From: Agapetus fuscipes
Taxonomy: Eukaryota > Arthropoda > Insecta > Trichoptera > Glossosomatidae
Assembly: GCA_951799405.1 (NCBI GenBank)
Contig: OX637344.1
Location: 8,308,001 to 8,372,000, forward strand
Length of the DNA: 64,000 nt
Direction of reading: 5' to 3'
Positions 37,901 through 41,290 of this stretch are shown piece after piece; the stretch's first letter is position 1, and every line of letters begins with the position of its first letter. Under the pieces are notes generated by a model. That model saw only the letters and a list, made by a program, of their open reading frames with translations. It had not been told where the DNA came from and searched no databases. A program made the position numbers and the translations under genes.

Positions 37901-40900
37901 TTAACAAGATTTATTTTGCACAATATCGGCTTACAATGTACTGATTACTTTTCTTGCTCTAGCTTTATCGACTTCGCGTCACAATGTTTAAAGCGACTCT
38001 GACTCTCCGCAGAATCCTTGCTCGGATATGTAGGTACGAAAGAGACGATTCTTGGGTATTCAAGACTATTCCACATACATCTTTGATGGATTATCCTAGA
38101 GCCTGATTGTTCGACATCATTCCAGTTACGCACAACAGCAAGCTACGTGCCGAGGAACATGTACACACAAGCTCATAGATCGGAACAATTTGAATTTTAA
38201 ATGGTTATATATTTTTGCAACTCAGAGTATACATAGATCATTAAAGTCCGGAGCCGGATTGAAAGATGTGTTCACATGATACTGCGTGTTTTCCTGGCGA
38301 TCTATTACATTACGTTACCGGATCGTGTGAAGAAGGGGTTAGATAGATGTTGAATCTAGAAGTTTCTCGGCTTATTGTCGATACGTGCATATAGTTATAG
38401 ATATTTTACTAGTCGCAGTATGAGCGCACGTAGGGAGGAGTGTTCAGAAAGCGATATCCGGCAGATGTCAAGAACTTTTACTACAGCTGGTTCTACCGAC
38501 TTCTATACATTAACAATCTCAGTAGATACAGCTTGAACTCTTTCAAACCTTCTGCTTGTTTAATTCTCATTGAACTTTGACCTGAAACGCCATTCATATT
38601 CGTGCTATAGTCCTTATTATTGCGTTTTTAAGCTATTGCAATACCTTGAAAGAAAAGTTCTTGGTTTCCCCTTTTTTTTTATTCCATATAAATAGTACCT
38701 ATACAACATTTAATTTCTTTGATTTGGATATGATGAACTATTTGGCACCTATAACGTGAGCTTAGCGTGTACAGGAAATAAAAACCTATTTGATTGATTG
38801 ATAATGAATGATTCGTTTCCTATGGCGTCATTTAATGATCCAGGACCATCTCAAGGACGCCATGGCATCTTAAAAACAGCAATGCCCTCAGGTATTTTCT
38901 GAAAGAGGTGGTTGGTTGGTTCATTCGAACATTGACGGGCAAATTGTTGTAGGCAACTGGCCCTGCATTTTTTTTTTTAAACGAGGAAAACTAAAACGTG
39001 ATACCTCGGTGAAAAGTTTGCCTTATTTTACTTAAATGCAATTTATACGCCAATTTTGACCGTTATCATGATCATCTCATCAAGCTCATGGAGGATCCTC
39101 CACCACTCTTGCTAATCCACTTAAAGCCTTTGCTCTGCAACTTTGTGTGTTTCTGGTATATTCTTATGACACCTGAGCACCATCAGACTTGTAACAAATG
39201 TGTTGCTTGTGATGCTTGCAGGCACATGGTGGCGCTGCCGCACAAGACCCCCGAGGGCTACAACATCCTGGTGTACCGCTTCTCCGACACTGACTACACC
39301 AAGCTGAACTTCACGGACGCCGTGCGGCTGTTCTGCATGTTCAACGACATCCGCCTGTCCGAGGACGGACTGGCCGAGGGCTACATCGTGGTGTTCGACA
39401 TGAAGGGCTGCTCGCTGGGCCACCTCACCAAGGTGTCGCTGCCGGTGCTCAGGAACTTCATGCTCTACATACAGGTAAGGCACTCCTAATGCAGTCAATG
39501 TCAAGCCTGCTGCACTGAGAGGAATAAATAAGCTTCAGGAAATATCTCTCGAAGATATGAAAGGCTGCTCGTTGGGTCACCTCACCAAGGTGTCGCTGCC
39601 GGTGCTCAGGAACTTCATGCTCTACATACAGGTAAGGGACTCCTAATGCAGTCAATGTCAAGCCTGCTGCACTGAGAGGAATAAATAAGCTTCAGGAAAT
39701 ATCTCTCGAAGATATGAAAGGCTGCTCGTTGGGTCACCTCACCAAGGTGTCGCTGCCGGTGCTCAGGAACTTCATGCTCTACATACAGGTAAGGGACTCC
39801 TAATGCAGTCAATGTCAAGCCTGCTGCACTGAGAGGAATAAATAAGCTTCAGGAAATATCTCTCGAAGATATGAAAGGCTGCTCGTTGGGTCACCTCACC
39901 AAGGTGTCGCTGCCGGTGCTCAGGAACTTCATGCTCTACATACAGGTAAGGGACTCCTAATGCAGTCAATGTCAAGCCTGCTGCACTGAGAGGAATAAAT
40001 AAGCTTCAGGAAATATCTCTCGAAGATATGAAAGGCTGCTCGTTGGGTCACCTCACCAAGGTGTCGCTGCCGGTGCTCAGGAACTTCATGCTCTACATAC
40101 AGGTAAGGGACTCCTAATGCAGTCAATGTCAAGCCTGCTGCTTGCACTGGGAAGAATAAAATAAGCTTCAGGAAATATCTCTCGAAAATATGAAAGGCTG
40201 TTCGTTGAGTCGTTGAGGTGTCGATATGCTTATTGCGGATTTTTGATCTAAAATACGTTTATTTCGGAACTCTCTCTTCTGTGATGCTGACAACCAGCTG
40301 TTCTTCCATCTATTAGTGGTCTGTCTGGTATTTCGCGTGTTGGGTTTTTTAGTCTATGATATTTATGCCGCACCTTTTTTCATTGACTAATAGGTTAGTA
40401 TGAGGCTGACCACCCATATTGTAAAAAATGTTTCACTTTGCCAATGTCACCTTGTTTCAGGAAAGATCGGCAAGAGTTGCCGGGCTTATGTTCATTTGAG
40501 ATTGGATTCGTTAGCGCGAACTTATACGTGTTTGTTTGTGGGAATGCGTTTAATATGAATTTTAAATTATATATATCTTTGGAGCTTAGATTTAGATTTA
40601 CATTTAGACCTTTCACTAAGCCAGTTATTTATTGTGTTCCAGGACGCGCACCCCGCCCGCCTGAAGCGCATCAACGTGGTTCACACTGCTTCCTTCATCA
40701 ACCAGGTCATGTACCTGATCAAGCCCTTCATCAAGTCCACCCTCATGAGCGTGCTGCACCTCACCTCCAACTCTCCCGCCTCCATCCTGGACATCGAGCT
40801 CCTACCCAGCGACTACGGCGGCCCGCTGCCTTCCTTGGAAGTAATGCATAAGGAGCAGAGGGCTCTCATGGAGAAGACATACAAGGACTGGTTGATAGAC

Positions 40901-41002
40901 TCCGAGAGCTTCAAGGTCGAGGAGAAGAAGAGGATCCGCAAGCCTAGCAAGGGAATCTTTGCCAGCATAACCGGCAACTTCAGGAGCATGGAGATAGACT
41001 GA
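13870..41002 (+). CDS. CRAL-TRIO domain lipid-transfer protein, 4 coding exons
   Basis: The joined CDS is 13870-13955, 33725-33916, 39222-39474 and 40643-41002, giving 296 residues and a TGA stop. Proteins of this family carry a hydrophobic ligand (tocopherol, retinoid, phosphoinositide or, in insects, carotenoid and other lipids) in the cytosol. The ligand here cannot be read from sequence. The order is an N-terminal CRAL-TRIO_N helical region (about residues 15-75, with the IRDWL...PHLP junction and DEYVYLFLHSNYYEIKATK), then the lipid-binding domain (about 95-245, with GYIVVFDMKGCSLGHL at 146-161 and the LPSDYGG motif at 231-237). The C-terminus is basic and ends FRSMEID, as in many insect members. 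There is no signal peptide or membrane segment. Length and intron phases fit a complete gene. The domain call is firm; the orthologue and tissue role are unknown. Confidence 0.93.
15175..15325 (-). mobile_element. RTE3-type 3' repeat, internally deleted
   Basis: The minus-strand copy keeps the 3' part (CAAGCAGACACGTGCGAAAT, GCGCTTAAACATAC) and the 5' part (GGGGGGTCAGCAACATACCA). The middle containing the TTTCAGGGAAGG core is deleted. Confidence 0.65.
15709..16172 (+). mobile_element. RTE3-type 3' repeat split by SINE-B
   Basis: The first part (TTATAGGTTGGTATGACTGT to AAGCGCGAACTTACGCGTG) ends near 15,877. The last part (AATATGAATTGTAAACGTTT, TTTGCAACTTTAG) resumes near 16,128. The interval is a minus-strand SINE-B, so the RTE3 copy is the older insertion. 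Confidence 0.8.
15878..16125 (-). mobile_element. SINE-B copy nested in RTE3 repeat
   Basis: Minus-strand head elements are recognisable: CATTCCATGCCGAGAGCTCG and CAAATCCCACCGAGGGTGTC. The body includes CTCCAACTTTAACTGAAACG. The A box is mutated (TCGCAGTAGGTAGAG). The 3' tail beyond the palindromic segment is lost. Confidence 0.75.
16621..16885 (-). mobile_element. RTE3-type 3' repeat, short form
   Basis: A nearly full short form with a (TCTAA)n tail at 16,621 and the 5' terminus CTTGACTTATAGGTTGTTAT on the minus strand near 16,880. It carries the GTAGGTCCACATGCGGCATG subfamily segment. Confidence 0.85.
17445..17575 (-). mobile_element. Unclassified dispersed repeat, copy 1
   Basis: The segment with CTAGGACGTTTGTCCCCTCG, ATAATTGTTGCATGTAAG and GCGTATTGTGTGTCCTAA recurs at 63.71-63.84 kb with similar spacing. 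It could be antisense to a LINE tail. The strand is uncertain. Confidence 0.5.
17660..17990 (-). pseudogene. Non-LTR ORF2 C-terminal zinc-knuckle remnant
   Basis: The minus strand near 17,760-17,830 reads PECDCGEENKTVQLIVKECP followed by IKILA and a stop. The CxCG...QxxxHxxxxCP arrangement is the C-terminal knuckle found in R1/jockey-type LINE ORF2 proteins; here the His is replaced. No RT domain remains upstream. Confidence 0.65.
18350..18605. mobile_element. Long-TIR foldback MITE (about 245 bp)
   Basis: Left arm 18,356-18,438 and right arm 18,519-18,600 are imperfect inverted repeats (TTAGTACGAGTTGCAAAACT on the left and its complement on the right), about 80 bp per arm. The central 80 bp shares AAGTGTAAGAAACAAAAACG with the TIR element at 49.67-50.13 kb. 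No ORF. The target duplication is unclear. Confidence 0.8.
19430..20783 (-). mobile_element. RTE3 LINE, best copy, 5'-truncated
   Basis: On the minus strand it comprises 3' half-ORF2 (20,783 to 19,803), an A/T-rich 3' UTR with a poly-A/T run near 19,711, and the conserved roughly 240-bp terminal region (19,680 to 19,440) ending in a TATAATC-type tail. This copy links the dispersed short repeats to their source LINE. The 5' edge coincides with a small inverted repeat (GTAAACTC...GAGTTTAC, 20,775-20,797). Confidence 0.88.
19803..20783 (-). pseudogene. RTE3 reverse transcriptase, C-terminal 326 codons
   Basis: The frame starts within RT domain motif B (GVRQGCVMSPWLFNIVMDKC) and contains the catalytic YADD box in LLYADDAVLVSD at about residues 54-65. 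The thumb follows (LKLNASKTKVLIF, FVYLGSKFEKDG), then the C-terminal tail (LRWFGHMERMSDERLTKKVY, GRGRPRKVWMDQI) and NADL-stop. An intact RTE-clade-like ORF would be several times longer, with an apurinic endonuclease domain first. That part is missing, so this copy cannot move by itself. The absence of stops or frameshifts over 978 bases indicates recent insertion. The first Met is only the first in-frame ATG, not a native start. Confidence 0.9.
20878..21355 (+). mobile_element. RTE3 repeat end split by a CR1/L2-like fragment
   Basis: CGTGTCTGCTTATGTGAATA at 20,880 and ATTTTAAATG near 20,920 are family sequence. The matching 3' end (AATATATCTTTCCAACTTAG) only resumes at 21,320. The roughly 390 bp between is a different LINE tail, so the latter inserted into the RTE3 repeat. 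Confidence 0.7.
20925..21318 (+). pseudogene. CR1/L2-like LINE ORF2 C-terminus
   Basis: The frame reads RFHWLRIPECIELKVSTMAQ, later KSLTLRSTETGAKSK, then FGERAFAVAGPLAWNHLPHH and KFRNALKTSKFLA before a stop at 21,280-21,282. The HWL...R...FGERAF...AxxxWNxLP order is the conserved C-terminal segment of CR1/L2/Rex-type non-LTR elements. An ATC-rich 3' end follows (CATCAACTCATCATCATAAT), as at 45.7 kb. It is a fragment lacking the RT catalytic core. Confidence 0.8.
21356..21754. other. GC-richer intronic stretch, unassigned
   Basis: It contains CG-containing segments (GAGTAGGCGCGCGTGTGTCG) and no ORF with a recognisable family. CCACTAGGGGT near 21,750 recurs at 52.04 kb, hinting at a dispersed repeat. 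Confidence 0.4.
21755..22265 (-). pseudogene. RTE-type LINE remnant, second lineage
   Basis: Minus-strand frames give GRGRPRKE followed by MDQIGEIAKEWNLP and later MNVEDMNKVCKDRKKG, then a proximal tail motif. This matches the order seen in RTE3 (RGRPRKVWMDQI...EVCKDRKKW) at much lower identity and with stops and frameshifts. The 5' portion near 22,200 recalls MYGSEAWTVS-type sequence (ATGGAAGTGAAGCG on the minus strand). Confidence 0.65.
23501..23620. repeat. Hairpin-forming inverted repeat (120 bp)
   Basis: The left arm starts CTATTTGAAGATATGGTGGA, and the right arm ends with the near-complement ATTTCGTCTTATCTTCAAAT then AG. The arms are about 40 bp with several mismatches and a loop of roughly 35 bp. 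It could be a small foldback MITE. No ORF. Confidence 0.7.
23935..24140 (-). pseudogene. RTE-type LINE tail remnant
   Basis: Minus-strand similarity to the 21.76-kb fragment: GTACTAGCTCCC at the end, CGCATCCGCGGAGG and GTGCAAGGATGGAACAAAGC, corresponding to the KVCKDGTK-like C-terminus. It is heavily decayed. Confidence 0.5.
24279..24879. repeat. 15-bp minisatellite with an orientation switch
   Basis: About 600 bp of imperfect 15-base units with consensus near GTCGGTGGACATTTT. Units from 24,279 to about 24,372 are in the reverse orientation (AAAATGTCCACC-type). From about 24,399 onward they are forward. The outer ends are inverted (CACGACAATATGTCCATTGA at the left; the right end reads its complement). 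Because 15 is a multiple of three, all frames yield repetitive peptides such as GHFVGGHFV, which are not genes. Confidence 0.9.
24931..25344 (+). repeat. Three-unit tandem repeat (about 125-150 bp)
   Basis: Units at 24,931-25,070, 25,071-25,195 and 25,196-25,344 each carry a GGATCCGTTA near the start and GAGCGTTTCAGTT (third unit GAGCGTTTTAGTT) followed by TTTTTGGTA near the end. The third is most diverged. The array begins about 50 bases after the minisatellite ends. Confidence 0.85.
25545..25800 (-). mobile_element. SINE-B copy lacking its head
   Basis: Minus strand: it starts at the body (GTTTTTATTTCAAACGCAAA, TACCGGTAAGGCTTAC) and runs to the 3' part with GCCATATGCGACCCGAAGG and CACTATATGTGTTGCTTAG. 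The tRNA-like region with A and B boxes is missing. MITE-E follows within 15 bp. Confidence 0.75.
25812..26062 (+). mobile_element. MITE-E copy
   Basis: Ends CGTCACCTTAGTGCTTGTTT and CCAAACAAGAACTGGGGGGA form the TIR pair. The interior has TGTACTGGACCAATGTGTCT. Flanking ATTT occurs on both sides of the CGTC...GACG ends and could be a 4-bp target duplication, but other copies do not confirm it. Confidence 0.75.
26100..26295 (-). mobile_element. RTE3-type 3' repeat, degenerate
   Basis: The minus-strand copy has TATATAATCTAAGTTGCAAT at the tail, CAGATGAACATAAGCCCTGC and CTAAAACAGGGGTGAAAC. The 5' end is damaged near 26,280. Confidence 0.7.
26325..26512 (-). mobile_element. RTE3-type 3' repeat, truncated
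   Basis: It is close to the 19.4-kb copy in sequence (AAACACGTGTAGTTTGCGCT, AAATGCTGAATGTGTACTTA) but has a small internal deletion and stops at TACAGTATGGGT. There it joins a GAT-repeat of another fragment. Confidence 0.75.
26513..26590 (-). mobile_element. 3' tip of a CR1/L2-like element
   Basis: The minus strand reads the typical tail: GCAGTGACGGTAGTCACGAA, ACGGCGCTATACAAATCATC and ATC repeats. The same tip (ACGGCGCTATAAAAATCATC) ends the fragment at 45.7 kb. Confidence 0.65.
28585..28800 (+). mobile_element. SINE-C copy lacking its head
   Basis: It begins in the body (TATTTTCAAATATGCTTTTC), continues through GTTTATCCAGCCTTATTGGC, and ends with the standard tail AGCGCTCACCAAATAAATTA plus an ATT repeat. 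The tRNA-like head is absent. Confidence 0.8.
29245..29744 (-). pseudogene. Non-LTR ORF2 C-terminus with CxCG knuckle
   Basis: The minus-strand frame of 155 codons includes WPVWRALNRLRTGVGRARCN, then TTLCECGVQQSMDHLWICPA and ends before a TAG. The LNRLRTG.GR...CxCG...QxxxHxxxxCP arrangement is the C-terminal tail of jockey/R1-like LINE ORF2. A GAA-repeat (CTTCTTCTTCTTCG on the + strand near 29,251) marks the 3' end. There is no catalytic domain, so it is a dead 5'-truncated copy, though its frame is intact. Confidence 0.85.
30335..30402 (-). mobile_element. SINE-C head fragment
   Basis: Minus strand: GACCGGTCCGTAGTCTAGTG (A-box region), then CTCGTAAATGGAAGGTCGTG and GGTTTGAATACC (B-box region). 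Only the tRNA-like part is present. Confidence 0.7.
30448..30715 (+). mobile_element. MITE-E copy
   Basis: ACGTCCCCCTAGTGCTATTT at the left and AAACAAACACTGGAGTGATG at the right. The inner signature ATTTCACATGAGCAATGTTT and ATTGATTTTATAAATACTCA confirm the family. Confidence 0.75.
31575..31850 (-). mobile_element. SINE-C copy
   Basis: The plus strand reads TTTGGTGAGAGGTGTTTTTG, CACCTCAAGAGCCCTCTAAG and AGCTTGGTCGTCGCTTTTGA, then a poor head with TAACCACTACACTACAGAAC. It has the standard 3' tail. Confidence 0.75.
32312..32625 (+). mobile_element. SINE-B copy, nearly complete
   Basis: It has the tRNA-like head GGTCAATAGCTTAGTTGGTA (A box), GCATTCCATGCCGTGAGCTC and GGGCTCGAATCCCACCGAGG (B box). 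The body follows (TTTCAAACCCCAAAATAAAA, TACCGGCAAGGTGTACTCAG, CTTCAACTGAAGTGGTTGGC) and ends ATATGTGTAGCTAAGTTG. The head has a plausible RNA polymerase III promoter. No tRNA acceptor stem can be paired, so it is a SINE rather than a tRNA gene. Confidence 0.88.
33007..33256 (+). mobile_element. MITE-E copy, good TIRs
   Basis: Terminal inverted repeats CGTCCCCTTAGTGCTAGTTT and AAGCAAGCACTAGAGAGACG, about 25 bases each. The flanks both read ACAT. At about 245 bp, this is one of the best-preserved copies. Confidence 0.8.
33310..33404 (-). mobile_element. RTE3-type 3' repeat tail
   Basis: Minus-strand tail fragment with CTATAATCTAAGTTGTAAAG and GTGTAAGTTCGCGCTTACAA. It stops abruptly where SINE-B begins. 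Confidence 0.75.
33405..33608 (-). mobile_element. SINE-B copy, 3' truncated
   Basis: Minus-strand head TGGATAGCTCAGTTGATAGA, B box GGTTTGAATCCCACCGAGG and the body through CTTCAACTGGACG. The region beyond is missing. It ends about 115 bp before exon 2 of the CRAL-TRIO gene. Confidence 0.8.
33725..33916 (+). CDS. CRAL-TRIO gene exon 2
   Basis: The acceptor is TGTGTTTCAG and the donor GTGAGATT. The first G completes Trp29. Residues 30-92 include PHLPSISDEYVYLFLHSNYY and TKDTIEYYFTLRTAA, the helical CRAL-TRIO_N bundle that packs on the lipid pocket. The last two bases, AC, complete Thr93 in exon 3. The exon is clearly GC-richer than its surroundings, which supports coding status. Confidence 0.93.
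34019..34312. mobile_element. MITE-D copy, loop-expanded
   Basis: The left half (GGGATCTATTGCCGTGGTCT, CGAGCTGGAGATTTCGAACA) and right half (TCTCCGATAGACCACGCCAA, CAGATCCCGGGAAGAG) are inverted relative to each other, as in the 41.1-kb copy. The centre is expanded by an AT-rich stretch. Confidence 0.65.
34446..34752 (+). mobile_element. MITE-E copy with internal duplication
   Basis: Ends ATCGTCCCTTTATTGCTTGT and AAACAAGCAACTGGGAGGAC. Internally GTTTCACGTTTGGACATTGA and TAACGTTTTTTTCTTAGTTC suggest that a segment was duplicated, making it longer than its relatives. Confidence 0.7.
34753..35002 (-). mobile_element. SINE-B, second B/C dimer
   Basis: Minus-strand copy: the body and 3' end are well preserved (GCGACCCCTTCGGGGATAAC, CACTATATGTGTAGCTTAGT), with B-box area GGTTCGATCTC damaged and A box AGAGCTCAATTGGTAGAAT. 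It is joined at about 35,003 to SINE-C exactly as at 13,497. Confidence 0.8.
35003..35237 (-). mobile_element. SINE-C, truncated at the dimer junction
   Basis: Minus-strand head CCGGTCCGTAGCTCAGTGGT and GGGTTCGATTCCCGGCGGAG carry convincing A and B boxes. The body runs to TAGCGAAGCTCGTAAAAAGT, where SINE-B starts. Confidence 0.82.
35915..36005 (-). mobile_element. MITE-D half
   Basis: CCGGGATCTATTGAAGTATT, GAAGCTTCCGGATGTTTCAC and CATATCTACGATGAGCTACA follow the order of the left half of MITE-D. The right half is absent and an RTE3 copy follows. Confidence 0.6.
36008..36452 (-). mobile_element. RTE3 3' fragment, near-identical to the 19.4-kb copy
   Basis: The minus strand gives the last 20 or so RT codons (MKEVCKDRKKWRLICNADL and stop), a spacer with a longer A run than at 19.7 kb, and the complete 3' repeat. 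It is truncated at CATTTCATCCAG (36,452). Identity to 19.4-19.87 kb and 2.2-2.65 kb is almost complete by eye. Confidence 0.88.
36470..36773 (-). mobile_element. SINE-C copy, nearly complete
   Basis: The tail (AGCGCTGTTTTTGTGTGGAT, CACCTCAAGAGCCCTCTGCG), body (AGACCCAGTTATTGTAAGGT) and head (CGAGTCCGAAGTGTCGCCAC, TGGACTACGGACCGGTC) read in order on the plus strand, so the element is on the minus strand. ATAAT repeats precede the tail end. Confidence 0.85.
36895..37272 (-). mobile_element. Unclassified dispersed repeat, copy 1
   Basis: GTAGGCCTCCTGCAATTCTC, TGGCTGCTGTGTT-like CGGCTGCTGTGTTCATCC, TCGGCCACTTGTCGTAGTCT and CATCAGTGACACC recur in the same order at 62.84-63.06 kb. No complete ORF. 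It could be antisense to a LINE ORF. Confidence 0.55.
37275..37385 (+). mobile_element. MITE-D half
   Basis: GACGCTGAAGAAGCCTATCG, GATATGGGCAAAACTTCCGG and CCCACGGCAAAAGGTTCCG parallel the right half of the 41.1-kb MITE-D and the fragment at 62.68 kb. Confidence 0.6.
37738..37850 (+). mobile_element. SINE-B head with tandem start duplication
   Basis: The start of the tRNA-like head is present twice: CCGGTCGATAACTCAGTG, then CCGGTCGATAGCTCAGTTGG. A clean B box follows (GGGTTCGAATCCCACCGAGG). The element stops about 20 bases after the B box. No acceptor stem could be paired, so it is not called a tRNA gene. Confidence 0.8.
38185..38232 (+). mobile_element. RTE3-type 3' tail fragment
   Basis: TTTAAATGGTTATATATTTT and GCAACTCAGAGTATAC match only the last 45 bases of the repeat. 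This may be an extreme 5' truncation. Confidence 0.5.
39222..39474 (+). CDS. CRAL-TRIO gene exon 3 (lipid-binding core)
   Basis: The acceptor is GATGCTTGCAG and the donor CAG|GTAAGG. The initial G completes Thr93. Residues 94-177 cover KTPEGYNILVYRFSDTDYTK, the TDAVRLFCMFNDIR helix, and the core strand GYIVVFDMKGCSLGHL followed by PVLRNFMLYIQ. It ends on a codon boundary. The final 79 bases or so, with the donor and the first 64 intronic bases, are the template for the 157-bp array that follows. GC content is much higher than in flanking DNA. Confidence 0.94.
39475..40225 (+). repeat. 157-bp tandem array copying an exon 3' end and its splice donor
   Basis: Splice donors (ACAG|GTAAGG) recur at 39,475, 39,632, 39,789, 39,946 and 40,103, exactly 157 bases apart. 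The first donor belongs to exon 3 and the other four end complete copies. A decayed, donor-less fifth copy ends near 40,225. Each copy holds TTCAG followed by a 93-nt open segment (39,539-39,631; 39,696-39,788; 39,853-39,945; 40,010-40,102) starting EISLEDMKGCSLGHL and ending FMLYIQ. Copies look identical to each other by eye. Their shared coding part differs from exon 3 at four synonymous sites. The acceptor has only a weak pyrimidine tract, so inclusion in mRNA is unproven. Confidence 0.95.
40384..40614 (+). mobile_element. RTE3-type 3' repeat, just upstream of exon 4
   Basis: It starts at GACTAATAGGTTAGTATGAG and ends with TTTAGATTTACATTTAG, containing TTGTTTCAGGAAAGATCGGC. It lies about 30 bases from the exon 4 acceptor, so its tail overlaps the likely branch-point zone. 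Confidence 0.82.
40643..41002 (+). CDS. CRAL-TRIO gene exon 4 (C-terminal, stop)
   Basis: The acceptor is TTGTGTTCCAG and the exon is phase 0. Residues 178-296 contain RLKRINVVHTASFINQVMYL, KPFIKSTLMSVLHL, the ILDIELLPSDYGG motif at the end of the lipid-binding domain, and a basic tail KKRIRKPSKGIFA ending FRSMEID. The TGA is at 41,000-41,002. Another longer frame on the same strand crosses the first half but is not coding. Confidence 0.94.
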   Translation, partial: DAHPARLKRINVVHTASFINQVMYLIKPFIKSTLMSVLHLTSNSPASILDIELLPSDYGGPLPSLEVMHKEQRALMEKTYKDWLIDSESFKVEEKKRIRKPSKGIFASITGNFRSMEID

Positions 41003-41290
41003 CGATGATAACATAACCTAGTTTATAGGAGCTGTAGGCTTACATGGCCGGCTGTTCAATGTTCATACTGGTGAATAGCTTTCAGGGATCTGTTGCCGTG
41101 GTTTATTGAAACTGGAGCTTCGGACGTTTTGCCCATGTCTGCGATGGGCATCTTCAGCGTAAAGAGTTTGTGATATGATGAAACGTCCGGAAGCTCTAGC
41201 TCCATCAGATCACAACAGATCCCGGAACGCTACTTTCTAGTACATTAGTTTAGATATGTTTAGTTTAAAAATAAACTAGATAAATAATCA
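41003..41290 (+). other. CRAL-TRIO 3' UTR with AATAAA signal
   Basis: The first canonical AATAAA after the stop is at 41,270-41,275, so a 3' end around 41,290 is likely. Most of the proposed UTR is a MITE-D foldback. The cleavage site itself is inferred. Confidence 0.6.
41074..41240. mobile_element. MITE-D foldback, most complete copy
   Basis: Inverted halves: GGGATCTGTTGCCGTGG pairs with CACAACAGATCCCGG. TGGAGCTTCGGACGTTTTG pairs with AAACGTCCGGAAGCTC. The tip has a small hairpin GCCCATGTCTGCGATGGGC. About 165 bp, no ORF. Related halves are at 34.0, 35.9, 37.3 and 62.7 kb. Confidence 0.78.

Noticed and set aside
39121..40147. Repeated minus-strand open frames of 67-127 residues across the exon array
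   Set aside because: They are antisense shadows of exon 3 and its 157-bp copies, including intronic bases. The + strand frame has matching splice sites and a known domain.
39475..40225. CRISPR array
   Set aside because: Regular 157-bp spacing was noticed, but the whole unit repeats with no variable spacers, and the unit is an exon end plus intron. The genome is eukaryotic.
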